A stretch of DNA of 64,000 nucleotides, from assembly GCA_022393335.1 (NCBI GenBank), contig JAJEKB010019009.1, positions 1 to 64,000 on the forward strand, read 5' to 3'. The position numbers and the translations under genes are program-made. Below the pieces are notes generated by a model, which was given only the letters and a program-made list of their open reading frames with translations, ran no database searches and was not told the DNA's origin. Of this stretch, positions 12,263 to 23,789 are shown piece by piece. This DNA comes from Macrotrachela quadricornifera (Eukaryota > Rotifera > Eurotatoria > Philodinida > Philodinidae). The number at the start of each line of letters is the position of its first letter. The first letter of the stretch is position 1.

Positions 12263-13735
12263 TGGAATAAATGATTATCTTTTATCTAAACTTCAAAATT
12301 TATTTTAGCAAAACACGTATTAAATATATACTGTACAGCAAAATAAGAATGAAAATAAATCTTGCTGTTCTCTATCGCTCACTATAGAATATTAAGAGAA
12401 GCAAAAAAAATTGTATGTTTGTTCGATGTTTTGCTGATAGTATCAATCTTGATTCCATTCAATTATTGTTCCACAAGTACAATACAGTTCTACATGTTTT
12501 TAAGTGATTTAAAAAGTACATCGTTTTTTCTTTTCTTTCGTATGAAAAGAGTAATGGTAAAAAGAAAAGCAATAATACTGCGAAGAAAATGAAAAGCTGG
12601 TATTTCTTAAATGTGCAATAAACATAGAATACGAAAAGAATATAAATGAGTAATGTGCATTACAAATATATTGTTTAAAAGGAATTTTTAAAAATGATGA
12701 AATTTCTTTCCATTAGTCTTTATCAGAACAAAAACAGTGTATCAAGAATATTTTGTTGAAACGGTGAAGATGCATTATGTGAACAACCGATCGAACTTTT
12801 CAAATTTAAATACTAGAAAACTGTTCAACAAAAAGTATTACAATCGATGAAAACATTTAAAAGAATAATGTTTAGATTAAAGAGCATTATTTCCATGGAA
12901 ACAATTCTCAACATCGGCGGAAATAAAGATCGTATGTTGAGAAAACATTATTTCCGAGAGTAGGAGTGAAATGGCAGTATAATTTTAAGTAAAGGAAATA
13001 ATAAATTTGATATCAAACAAAATTTTCTTGAAAACGTAGCTTGTTGGTTTTAAATAGTAGGAGACGAAAATCTCGTTCGCTAAATTGTAAACTTCTAATA
13101 TTCTACCAATCCTGAGTATCAGAAATATTATTCAGAAGGCAAAGTTCGAACTAAATTTTATAAGAATATTATTTATTTTTTGCCATTTAATGAATAACAT
13201 CAATAATCAATATGATGACCGCTAGCATTCTTTATTACACGAATCTGAGAGGAAGGCACATAGAAGAAAGCTTCAAATAATTTAATATCAATTTCTATGT
13301 TTGTGAAAATACCTAAAATGTACATTTTAACTTTGTGTTGAAGATAATAATTATCTAGGGTGTCTGATAATATTTTGTTAAGTTCTTCTTAGATGATTGA
13401 TTCAACATGTTATGTTACCTTGGCATTTAAAGAATTTCTAGATCAGATATTGTTCTCTCCTGAACGTAACATCATTATCTTGAATCAAATGTTGAATCGT
13501 ATTAACTCGCATATATACGATGCTTTATTATGAACAAATATAATTTTCTCGAAATCAATAATAACTTTTTCATTTTTTATGAATAAAAATATGCTTAGAA
13601 TTAAAAGCATATGTACAAAAGAAATGACTAGACTAAATCCTATCTCTATTTTTAATTAGCCAAATTAACCTCTCGATAGTCAACATAATAAAAGTTCCAC
13701 TACATATTTGATGCTTTTTGGCTAAACTCAATCAT
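12263..13735. other. Conserved non-coding region upstream of lectin copy A
   Basis: No gene is visible. The stretch is shared with units 2 and 3 (unit 3 only as far as about 29335), so the lectin promoter region was duplicated with the gene. The open frame at 12362-12592 is not supported by the homologous sequence of the other units. Confidence 0.5.
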
Positions 13736-14390
13736 GTATGAAAATTAGAGATTCTTAAGATTTTAGAATAAATATTCAATAAATAGTAGAAACTTGTAGT
13801 TGTGATGTATAATTTAAATGTTTTGTTCTTTTTTATTATAATTGGAATTTTCGATCCTATACAGTCATTTTCAATGTCGCACGACCTTTTATACTAGATG
13901 TTACAAGACAACATAAACATGAAAAATTATGATTAAAACAACATTAACATTTAACATCATAACCATTGACATCATTATCTGACGTCTTCAAATATTTGAA
14001 TGGTGTTGATCAAATCCAATACCAATGTGCCTATAATGAATTACTCAAGACCAATAAGTACTACTTTTGTATAACAATGTGCGAAAATTAGAGATTCTTG
14101 AGATTTTATAATAAATTTTAAAGAAATAGTAAAAAACTTGTAGTTGTGATGTATAATTTGAAAATACCAGATAATGATGTCAATGGCCATGATATTAAAT
14201 GTTAATGTTGTTTTAATCATAATTTTTCATGTTTATGTTGTCTAGTTCATTTTTGTGTCTTGTAACATCTAGTATAAAAGGTCGTGGTACGTTGAAAATG
14301 ATTGTTTAAGATCGAAAATTCCAATTATAATAAAAAAGAACAAAACATTTAAAGTATACATCACAACTACAAGTTTCTACTATTTCTTTA
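13736..14390. mobile_element. Foldback element, specific to unit 1
   Basis: Arms of about 240 bp or more are reverse complements; for example AACTTGTAGTTGTGATGTAT lies near 13791 and its complement near 14357. The flanks are AACTCAATCAT (13725-13735) and AACTCAGTCAT (14391-14401), an 11-bp duplication with one mismatch. Unit 2 keeps the empty site as AACTCAATTAT near 24778. Long arms with a 9-11 bp duplication fit a Mutator-like element, but no transposase is present to confirm the superfamily. Confidence 0.85.
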
Positions 14391-14401
14391 AACTCAGTCA
14401 T

Positions 14402-16480
14402 TCTAATAATTCGGTTTGCCAACAATCTAGGCATAAAACATATCACACGGTGCACGATGAAAAATAACCTCGCTATTCCAATATTTTAACAAAACGCACA
14501 TCCTTAATCCATTCGATGTATGAGCATTTGGCTTTAATGATTTTATGTTAATATGGAGCATTTTAATCCTTCTCTATATACGATAATTATCGGTTATGCT
14601 TGGAAATATAGATTCGTTTTTTGTTCTTCTGCAGTTTCCCTCGCATACAACAATATAATTTTTTCTTAATCAACTACTTCCTTTAAGAATAATATCCTAA
14701 CTAACTTGCGATAATTTAAGTTTAGCATGAACATTTAAATAATCAGCAAAACATTGATCACATAACATTTCCTACCATCCTATAATAAATTGAGTCGTAC
14801 GGTGATTTTTTTCCACAGTCCATTGTCTGTTTCATAAATGATATAGTAACGTTACGAAAACCGATGAATTCCTACTAAGAATTCTGTGTTATTCAATATT
14901 ACAAGCAGCAGCTATTTCAGAGAGATTGATTTTAATTGATTCATCAAAAGTATGGATATTATTTTTTTATCAAACCCAATGAGCAGAAAATAATCTTATA
15001 CATCATTCGACAAATTGCTTAAACTTTTCTCTAATAACTTTATAACAAAAGAAAAATAAAAACATCTTTTTAATTTATTCCTGCCAAGAGGAATAAACAA
15101 TAGAACAACAAAAGACAAATGTATCTTTTGAATCAGGATTATGTGTTATAATCGCTAGAGCAAGGCTCCATTCAAGTTTTCTAAAGAAAATGTCCTGTGT
15201 TTCTTTTTCTTATGATGAATTGAAAGTATACTATAACAGCTTTTTTCGACAATATTCTTCAAATTTAGAGAGGACATGATGCGAAAGTTTTCGTATTCCT
15301 TATTACTTAGTACTAGTACATTTCATTGTAGATAAGGTTTTGTTCGATATAAAATTTATGAATTGTTCTATTTTAAAGCCATAGCGCTTCTCGATCCTCG
15401 GCATATTATTATTTTCCAAATCTAATATGAATAACAAATGTAGTGGTAGAGACATTGTAATTCCTTATAAAAAATCTTTCAGCAAATTTTGCTTTATATA
15501 ATCTGAAATGAAACACTATGCTCTATTTCTCTGTGCTCTGTGATTATATTTAAACTGATATCATAATGATAAATATTTAATAAAATCTATTTCAATATGC
15601 TCCTTTTTCTGATTTTTCCTTCTTGTTTTCAATGTCTAGTTGTTTATGCAGATTTGTATATTAAAAAAGTAGTGATATTATAATAATAAAGAAATGCAGA
15701 ATTTATCAATTTTTCTATTTATCTCGTGTTCAAAATAATCACAGTGATTATCCACATATAATTCCATTCGTTGAATCGATTTACCGAATATTTTTCAAAA
15801 TTCTTCTTTAATTATAGATTCATGAAGTCCGATACAACACAATGCAATGATTCTGAATCATTTTGATCAGTCAGATTTCGTTTAGTTAAGTTGTTTAACG
15901 AAAAATCACATGAACGTTTAGGTCCAGATAAATCGCTACATTCTCACTATTAGCTGCCGTTTCTTTCATGTATCAATGTAATAACTCGTTACAGAAATGT
16001 AATGAATTTGATATCTTCATAATCAGCACTATTATTAGTATGAAATCCATTTTTGACCTGGAAATAAGATGATATTAATCAAGAAGTATGATAATAATCA
16101 TCATACGTTCAATACTATTCAATGTATCCTTTACGATTTGTTCGTAAAAAAGAATTAATACTTATTGTAAAGATTAAATGATTAAGACAAGACTATTTTT
16201 TGAAGTCATCCACTCAACATGGTAAAATACTCTTACTCTCATCGTCCTCACTACAATTGGGTAATAATGTAAAACAGGCATTGGTTTGGTTGTTTTCTAT
16301 GAAAATTCAACTAGAGATCATGTGACTCATGATGATCCATTTTACACATTAGTCAAATGTTTTGATAGCTCATACTGGCATTTTTGTTGCCTGATTTCTT
16401 CTTTTTTTCTGAAACACACTTTCAAATATAAAAGTTTACGTTTAAAACTGTTCACGATAAATCTTCAATTATAAATATAC
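14402..16480. other. Non-coding remainder of duplication unit 1
   Basis: AT-rich, without a convincing gene. It is homologous to about 24785-26419 in unit 2, except that 15270-16170 and 25650-26110 are unrelated to each other, so one of the two units has had a replacement there. Confidence 0.5.
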
Positions 16481-16482
16481 AC

Positions 16483-17971
16483 AGGAGCGTAGCTAAGAGG
16501 AGACGGAGGGCAAATGGGCAAATGCCTATTGAAATTGTTATAAGTTTTTGTCCACTGTAATTTAATTGTTTTAGAATTTCAATTTTAATGTTTAAATTGA
16601 ATAGTAACTGCTTTTTTTTCTCTTTGAATCACATATAGGAATGTTCCAAGCCATGGGTGATCTCTTAATAACCGAACATTTTGAGGAATTTTGAAAAAAA
16701 CTTTTTGAAAAGCTTTCGATTTTTCCCAGTATCTAGTGCTTCAGAACATCTTCGATTATACATGCGCTCTTTGTTCGTTTTTCTGTAAAAGATTGCAAAA
16801 AGAAAAGGAAAGAAAAATCGTTTCTTACAGTTATGCTTCATGCTTGAATGAATGTAAGTTCGATTTTTTGGGAAAATATAATGTGAAGATTGCGATAGAT
16901 AGATCAAAGAGAAGAAAAACAAGATCATCCAATAGAGGCTTCCAAACGAGCATATATATATATGCGGATATATATAGAGTGGTGCATACAACAGCAAGGA
17001 AATATATAACGGCTTTTACGTAAGAGCAAACACATTAAACTGAAACTTAAGGACACCCTCTCTCAAAAAAACGTCTTGGTAAGTTTTCTTCATCATCATG
17101 ATAAAACATGACCTCCCTCTTAATATATTGTATACCTCTGAAAACCTCGGAGTATACTGAAAATAGTTCATCTACATACTGCTAAATACTTCAGCTCGAT
17201 ATGTCGTAATTGTCTAGAGATATAATAATTTCCCTACATAGGTCCTTTTACACATAGTAGCTGTCCGTATCTTCAGCACCATTCCACAACACTACCATAT
17301 AAAACTGAATATTTGTTTTTGTTGTAAAGAGCATGCAAAACTTCAGTATCTACAAAAGTTCATTTTTGAACAAAGCTTTGCTATTATTATATTGAAAAAC
17401 TCTTTTAAAATTGAAGAGTCAGTTTTCTAGATTTTAGCAGAATTCTTTGAGTAATTGAATTCGTCATATCTTTTGTCGCTTGAAAAGTAAGAGTTAAGAA
17501 AAAAGGACTTCCTTAGGTTCTGCAGTGTGTCATGCTCTTCGAAGTAAAAGAAAATATATGGATCGAAGGCCAAGCGAGAATTCTTCACAGTGAAATGAAC
17601 TATTTCTGACATCTGCTTAATGTTTATCTTTTTTTCAATTCCAAAATATAAGGCTGAAAATCCTATCATAGTCCTTGCACTACAACCTCAACAATTCTCT
17701 CCAAATTTCAGCCAATTTCTATACTTGTAGGTTGAGATCGATTTTTGATGAGGGAAAGCGGGAGGAGGTGTCCTCAAGAACTAAGTTTGATACATATCTG
17801 ATTAAATGAACCTCATTTCATTTTTTTTTGTGTTTTGGTTTACTTTATGAGTGCTTTGTTGGATCAAAAGAGTTTTGGTCTCTCAATAAAAAAGCTTGCT
17901 CAATTTGCCCATCATTCTTTCCAACACAAGAGAAGTTTGTCCATTGACCTAAAAATCCTCGATACGCTCCT
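16483..17971. mobile_element. Putative DNA transposon at the unit 1/unit 2 junction
   Basis: A 1.49-kb insertion is present between units 1 and 2 and absent between units 2 and 3. The left end reads AGGAGCGTAGCTAAGAGG and the right end is the complement of AGGAGCGTATCGAGG, so there are imperfect inverted ends of about 15 bp. I could not identify a clear target duplication or a transposase frame. The open frames at 16665-16997 and 17427-17669 have no recognisable domain. Confidence 0.6.
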
Positions 17972-18156
17972 AGACATATAGCACTGTTTTAGTTCATTCA
18001 CATATATAGATATTTATTTATATCATCACTTATATTACGAAATGATGGACACAAAAGATAGATGATGGTATTGGAATGAACACGATCTAACATTCAGCAA
18101 ACAGAAAAAGCAAAAGCAACTTGGAAGAGGAAATGTGTAAGAGATTTCATCAACCT

Positions 18157-21100
18157 TTATCCAATAGCTGTGTTTGTTTGCCATACTGTTGTGTTGGTAG
18201 CATCTACCCAAACCAGATTCCTATCATCTTGCATTCTTAGACAAAATACCGCGTTTAATCCACTAACAAAATTATTCGTTGCCCAAAGAACTCCATAACC
18301 ACTTGTGTAAACAACTAGATTTCTGTCAGTTTGTCCAGCAAAGAAAGCGCCTGACGGAGTTGATGATTGAGAGGCAGTCCAAATTGCTGTGGATGTAACA
18401 TTACCATAGCCATATGCATTATAGACACCAAATTGATTATTACGCATACCAGCTGCATAGATTTGGCTCGTAGGAGAATATAAAAATTGATTGTTGTACA
18501 GGTTAACATTACTACTACTGGTTGTGCAACTACTTGATGGAGGAACTAAATTAAGACAATAAGAAACAAATACTGCAGATTATTTGTTGTAACAACAAAA
18601 GAAGAGAAAAAAAATATGCTGATGAATTTTCAAAGTATAGAAGTAATCGGTTAACCACTAATTTTAACGTTCTAATATGTATCTAAATGTTTTAGCATCA
18701 TACCTGTGGTTGTTGTCGTTGAGGTCGTTGTTGTTGTTGTAGCAGAAGTAGTTGTAGCTGTTGTCGCAGTGGTCGTCGTGACTGTTGTCGCTTTAAAAAA
18801 AACATTGACAAACTATTAAAGCATGGGATTTTTTTATAATATCTTTTGTTTATTCACTATTATATCGAACAAAGATTCGTTTACATACAACGATAATGAT
18901 ACATTGTTCATCAATTCAATGTACTGTCGATGGCGCTAGTCTACTAATGGTAGTATCTATTGATACATTCTAAATACTTCTATAGAAATATATTCTCAAT
19001 CATTATTAGTAAGACGAATCAAGTCAATAAATCCTTGAGAAACGTACATCGAACATGAACAAAGTCAATAAATATGTGAGCTATACTATTGTATTCTTGA
19101 CCATGAAAAAAATGATAGTAACAATTAAAAATGGATGTGAAGTTTTCTTACTTCTCATGAATACAAGTGTTGAAAATGGCATGTGTTAAATTATCCATTT
19201 TACATTTTATTGTATTTGCTACTGTAAAAAGTTAGAAATACTACTTATAAATTCTATTCAATTGAGATTGTCGCATCAAATTCACATATTTTGTCCAATT
19301 CCATGCGTTATTTTCTATTTCAAACACTATATCTCAAAGAGGTATATCTGGAGATGCCTAGTTTCGTGGAAAACCGTGAAACAATGAGAGTATTTTTCTT
19401 CGGTGAGTGCACTGAAGAGTCGACTTCACTGTCACCGATTTTAACGAAATCGGTGCTACAGCGAAACCGTCGAGCGGTGACTATACTGGAGGATTGGTAC
19501 TCACGAAATTACCAACACTCGGTGAAATACAGTCACAGCCATATCGGTGATCAATGAGACAATGAAACACCGACTTTGTCAAACTATGTGCTTTTACTAA
19601 TATTTATTAAAGAAAGCAGTGAAATTAGCGCATTGATTTATCCTTCATGAATGTAACATAGGTCCAGGCAAAGTCGAATCTATAGACATAAAGGAGAATG
19701 TTTGCCTGTTTGTCTGTTCGCTATGCATTCAGTCCCTGTGATAGCTATGATCACCAAACTTTCTACAATGCTTCTGTAGGCCTTAAGGAAGGTCGACGGG
19801 GTTGGCATGATCATCTGGATATAGAGTGTGGGTGGAATTTCACTCCGATAGTGCTGTAATAGCTATCATTACCAAACTTTCAACAGTGCTTTCCTGGTCC
19901 AGAGGTAGTTTTGGAGAGTGCTTTCACTATTCATAGTAGCAGGGAGTGGGTGTCTGGATGAAATTTCATCCAAGGCACATCGGAGTGAAATTTTCGTCAA
20001 TTTTTCAAAAATTTAGCGAATTTGTTATGACTCTTAAATTAATCATTTCCTATCGATAATTCTTTGGTCTAAATATGAAAACCGAAGGTTTTCAATCCAT
20101 ATACGCATAAAGAATAATGTCTATATGTTTATCTGTCCGCTATTCATTAGAACACGGTACGAGTAAATGCAAAGAAATTTTGAATAGAATACCATTTCAA
20201 CCAGAGGAAAGCCATAGGGTCGTTTTTGACCTAAAAATTTCACTTGAGGAAATGTTTGCCCCTCCTAATGTTAGATTTACTACAGTAAGCCTCTTTTCCA
20301 GGGAATTTGTGCATATGATTGTTTCTTCAATAATTCAAGAACGAAAATATATAAAAACCTACGGTTTTTGCCATTGCACACAGGACATTTTAGGATACTC
20401 GAAAAAGATTGACAGAATGTGTAAAATGAAGAACAACTATATGAATGAAAATATCCATCGAATGAAGAAGGCAGCAAGTGATATACAAATCCATTTCTCA
20501 TAATTCACAATCTATGTATAAAAAGAAGGGATTGTGTCTTTTTTTTCTGTTTTTGATACATTCGAACACTGCACGAGCTGGCGGTGCCAAGCTTTTCATA
20601 ACATACTCTTAGGTTCCGAGGAGGATCGAGAGGAGGTAAGGATAACCGGGGGAAGGTTTGGGATGAAATTTCACGCAGGTCATGATACGTTCCAATTTTT
20701 ACGAATCTTTCAGAAACTTAAGAGCATTTGCTACTATTGTTAGAATATCCACCTCTTACTGTTACTTTTTTTTTGCGTTGGACGTTAGTATAAAGTTTGG
20801 CTATAGGCATGAGTCAAGTGAAAGACTCTCACACCCACATTATTTGCTGAATTATCCGATTTAAGAATGATCATAAGTGTATGCATGGCAGGATATATAA
20901 TAATGATAGATGAAAAGATCACAAGGAAACACTATGTGTCTTCTGTCGTTTCCTGACATGCTAATTTTTCAGCATGGAGATTTTCCGAGCAACGTCGGGT
21001 ACTACTGTTAGTCTTAAGTAATAATGCCAATTCTACAGAGATATTTCACATTCATCATTCATTTTAGTCGTAATACATAAATTTCATCACAATCGGACTA

Positions 21101-23165
21101 CCCTTTCGAAGAGTTATCGTGTATACTGCTGCACAGCCGGACACACCAATTGATTCCATAGTGTACTCAGTTTTTGAGTACACAATAAAAGATCAAAGTA
21201 TGGAAAATAGAAAGTAAAACACGACGTATAATTCATTAGGGTAGCAAAATAATAGCTATTCACCCGGTAACAGAGTATAATATTGACTGGATTCAACTTC
21301 CAGAAAAGAATCTTCTGAAAAAAAACTTCAAGCTATTATGCCTTGATCCAATGAAAATTTTTTGTCAATCTGCATAGAATCTCTAGTAGATGTCACACTA
21401 TTCTGTTTTCTCTTTCTCGTAAACAAGAGTCTAGCGAACATAAATTGTCTGATTGATTGCTTAATTGCTTGTGTGCTTACACTTCACTGATTGGTCGAAG
21501 AATAAAGTAAAAATAAGGGAAACATTTCTCATAGACCTTTAATAAAGGATAATCGAGAGTGGGGAATTCAAATCTGGGCTAAGTTTTCATGAATTATTAA
21601 CTATTTATTAGCTAACAATGAATTATTAATATTTTCCATAAAACTTGGCCAAATGTCAACCGGAGTGGGAAGTACACATCTGAGATTCATTTTTTGTTAA
21701 TTATTTATTAATTAATGAAAACAAATAGTTTTCTGGTAGTTCCAAAACACCATTTCTACGAGAAAGAGCTAAGGAACTCCTCGGACAAGCGTTACTTGTG
21801 TGAATTACAATCAATATAAATTAATATCGGTGTTTCACTGAGTGCTAATACTCTCGTGAGTGTCAATCCTCCAGTGAACACCGATAGCTCTTCCAGTGTA
21901 GTTACCAGCGACACTGTTGGTGTACCACCAGTCCCGTGTAAATCGGTGTCAGTGACACTCCCAACGAAGTTTCGGTAAACAATTTGCTAAACCTTGGCAT
22001 TCCTACGTCTATCGTGATTAAAAACTTAACAATGATGTGGCATCATAATAAGACATGTCACTTTTCGATTCCGTTCCCAGGAACTCGGAATTGGAGCATG
22101 TTCTCCGTCCTCAAGAGAACAACAGTAACGTCTTCTAAAATGGAAGAAAAACTATACTGAGTCATTGGCGTGCCTTAAAATGTATTACAATGACTTTTTG
22201 ATGGATTTCGGATTCTTTGGAAACGAAGAATCCTAACACCCCTAATTATAATAACACGTAAAGAACAAAAAATTCTATACTATTTTTATTTTTCATGTAA
22301 CATTGCAACTATTTATTGTAAACATCAGAAAGTAGATAGAAAAGAATTTTACTAGTTCCTAATCCGTCTGTTCCTGTTTTTGATAAGTTTGGATTTGATT
22401 CGACTTGAGCAACTCTACTCCTATCAGATCAGAAATAAACAATGAACGAAAGTTTGACTTTTCGATGACTAAGGTACTCATAAAAGAGCTATTATTGGTA
22501 TAAAACATAGCGGGAGACACCATGTAGAATGACTGCACCTTCTATTTCGACTTTCATTTATTTAATAGACTGTATTAAAAAGTAAATATGCCACAAGATA
22601 TAGCTTGAAAAAATCGAGAACCCCCACATAAACTGTGAAAAAATAAAAATATTTCAACAAAACTCAGTTCTCCTTTTGATCGAGAGTTAGTAATTGAATT
22701 AAAGGCTTATTTCTTTGTTTACTTGTAATCTTCTCAATAACTTTTTGCATATACGACAAAGACACAGTACAATGCATCACTTTTATCGAGCACATATGTT
22801 CTGTTAACACTACTTTTCTCACGACAACAAAGTAACTCTCCATGTTCTGAGGAGTTTTTATTATACAGTGATTTTCTTAAATGTCTTAACAGTATACTCA
22901 CTTTCTCCCTTTCCTAATGCAGCAGCTAATGGAATACCGACAGCTGCAGCAATTCCACATATGAGAGCTACACAAGCCACTCCAATCAATACTTTTCCAC
23001 CAACAGTTTCATGAAAAGGTAATCCACCAGCGGCTCGTCTACTCCAATGTTCAAAAAAATGGTAAATGTGACTCTTCTGGAATAAAATTCTCTATTCACT
23101 TACCGTGTTGATCGAACTTCTTTAAGCAAATTCAAATCAGATCTAGTTTCTTGCGGTGAACTCAT
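18157..23165 (-). CDS. Stalked type II membrane lectin, copy B (224 aa)
   Basis: Same architecture as copy A, with exons 23165-23104, 23038-22902, 18790-18704 and 18545-18157. The stalk is the shortest of the three, 29 codons. The donor used by copies A and C at the end of exon 2 has lost its GT here, and a strong GTGAGT 18 bp upstream of where it lay (22901-22896) keeps the same phase, so exon 2 is 21 bp shorter. Intron 2 is 4.1 kb because it holds a 2.7-kb inserted element. The lectin domain carries QTDRNLVVY as its intact site and QDDRNLVWV as the second, closer to the consensus than in copy A. The reading frame is intact. Whether the gene is expressed with so large an intron cannot be told from sequence. 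Confidence 0.82.
18704..18790 (-). repeat. Short Thr-rich stalk exon, lectin copy B
   Basis: A stalk exon of 29 codons, mostly Thr with Ala, Ser and Val. The codons are more varied than in copy A, as expected of a contracted or older repeat. Confidence 0.85.
19341..22004. mobile_element. Foldback transposon in intron 2 of lectin copy B
   Basis: This stretch of about 2.66 kb is missing from units 1 and 3. The ends are inverted repeats of about 200 bp filled with CACCGAT/ATCGGTG words; for example ACTGGAGGATTG near 19488 matches the complement near 21866. The interior shows diverged direct repeats with a period of about 410 bp (19680, 20095, 20510), each starting near a TGTCTGTTTGTCTG-like tract. 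The frame at 20117-20503 (128 aa) lies in these repeats and matches no domain I recognise. The superfamily is unknown. Confidence 0.75.
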
Positions 23166-23562
23166 TGGAATAAATGATTATCTTTTATCTAAACTTCAAA
23201 ATTTATTTTACCAGAACACGCGGTAAATATATGCTATACAGCAAAATAAGAATGAAAACAAATTGTGCTGCTCTCTACCACTCACTATAGAATATTAAGA
23301 GAAGCAAAAAAAAAACCGTATGTTTGCTTAATTTTTTACTAACAGCATCAATTATGATTCCATTCGATTGTTGTTGCATAAGTACAATACAGTTCAACAT
23401 GTTTATGAAGTGATTTAAAAAATACATCGTTTGTTCTTTTCTTTTGTATGAGAAAAGAAATGGTAATAAGAGAAGCAATAATACTGAGAAGAAAATGCAA
23501 AGCTACCATTTCTTAAATGCGCAACAAACATAGAATACGAAAAGAAAACAAATGAATAATGC

Positions 23563-23787
23563 CCCATGTCGCAGCTTGTTTAACAACTGCGTCGGAGCTG
23601 TGCGTACCTGTACAATTTTGATCGTAGTTGCACATAATTGCGAATCAAATATGGCAGCTACGCACAATTTCGGTAAAAGTTTGCAGTTACACGTCGTTGT
23701 GTCACAATTTTCCGCAATTATGAATCCCAGTGCGATCGAAGTTACACGTTAATGCGTCGTAGTTTGATCGCAGTCGGTCATATTAGG
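23563..23787. mobile_element. Small insertion specific to unit 2
   Basis: About 225 bp separate ATGAATAATG from GCATTAG, which are adjacent in unit 3 (near 29260). The insert repeats words like GATCGTAGTTGCAC, GATCGAAGTTACAC and GATCGCAGT. It is probably a small mobile repeat; the ends are not clearly defined. Confidence 0.5.
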
Positions 23788-23789
23788 TG

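Larger units (their letters stand above)
9679..16480. repeat. Lectin segmental duplication, unit 1
   Basis: First of three tandem units. It begins near ACACAGTTTTAGTTCAT and ends near AAATCTTCAATTATAAA. Homology with unit 2 covers the lectin gene and several kilobases of non-coding DNA upstream of it, for example the stretch at 13030-13080 against 24040-24090. It differs from unit 2 by a foldback insertion at 13736-14390 and by divergent sequence around 15270-16170. Confidence 0.85.

Noticed and set aside
20117..20503. 128-aa frame within the copy B intron element
   Set aside because: Lies across diverged internal direct repeats of about 410 bp; no transposase motif seen.
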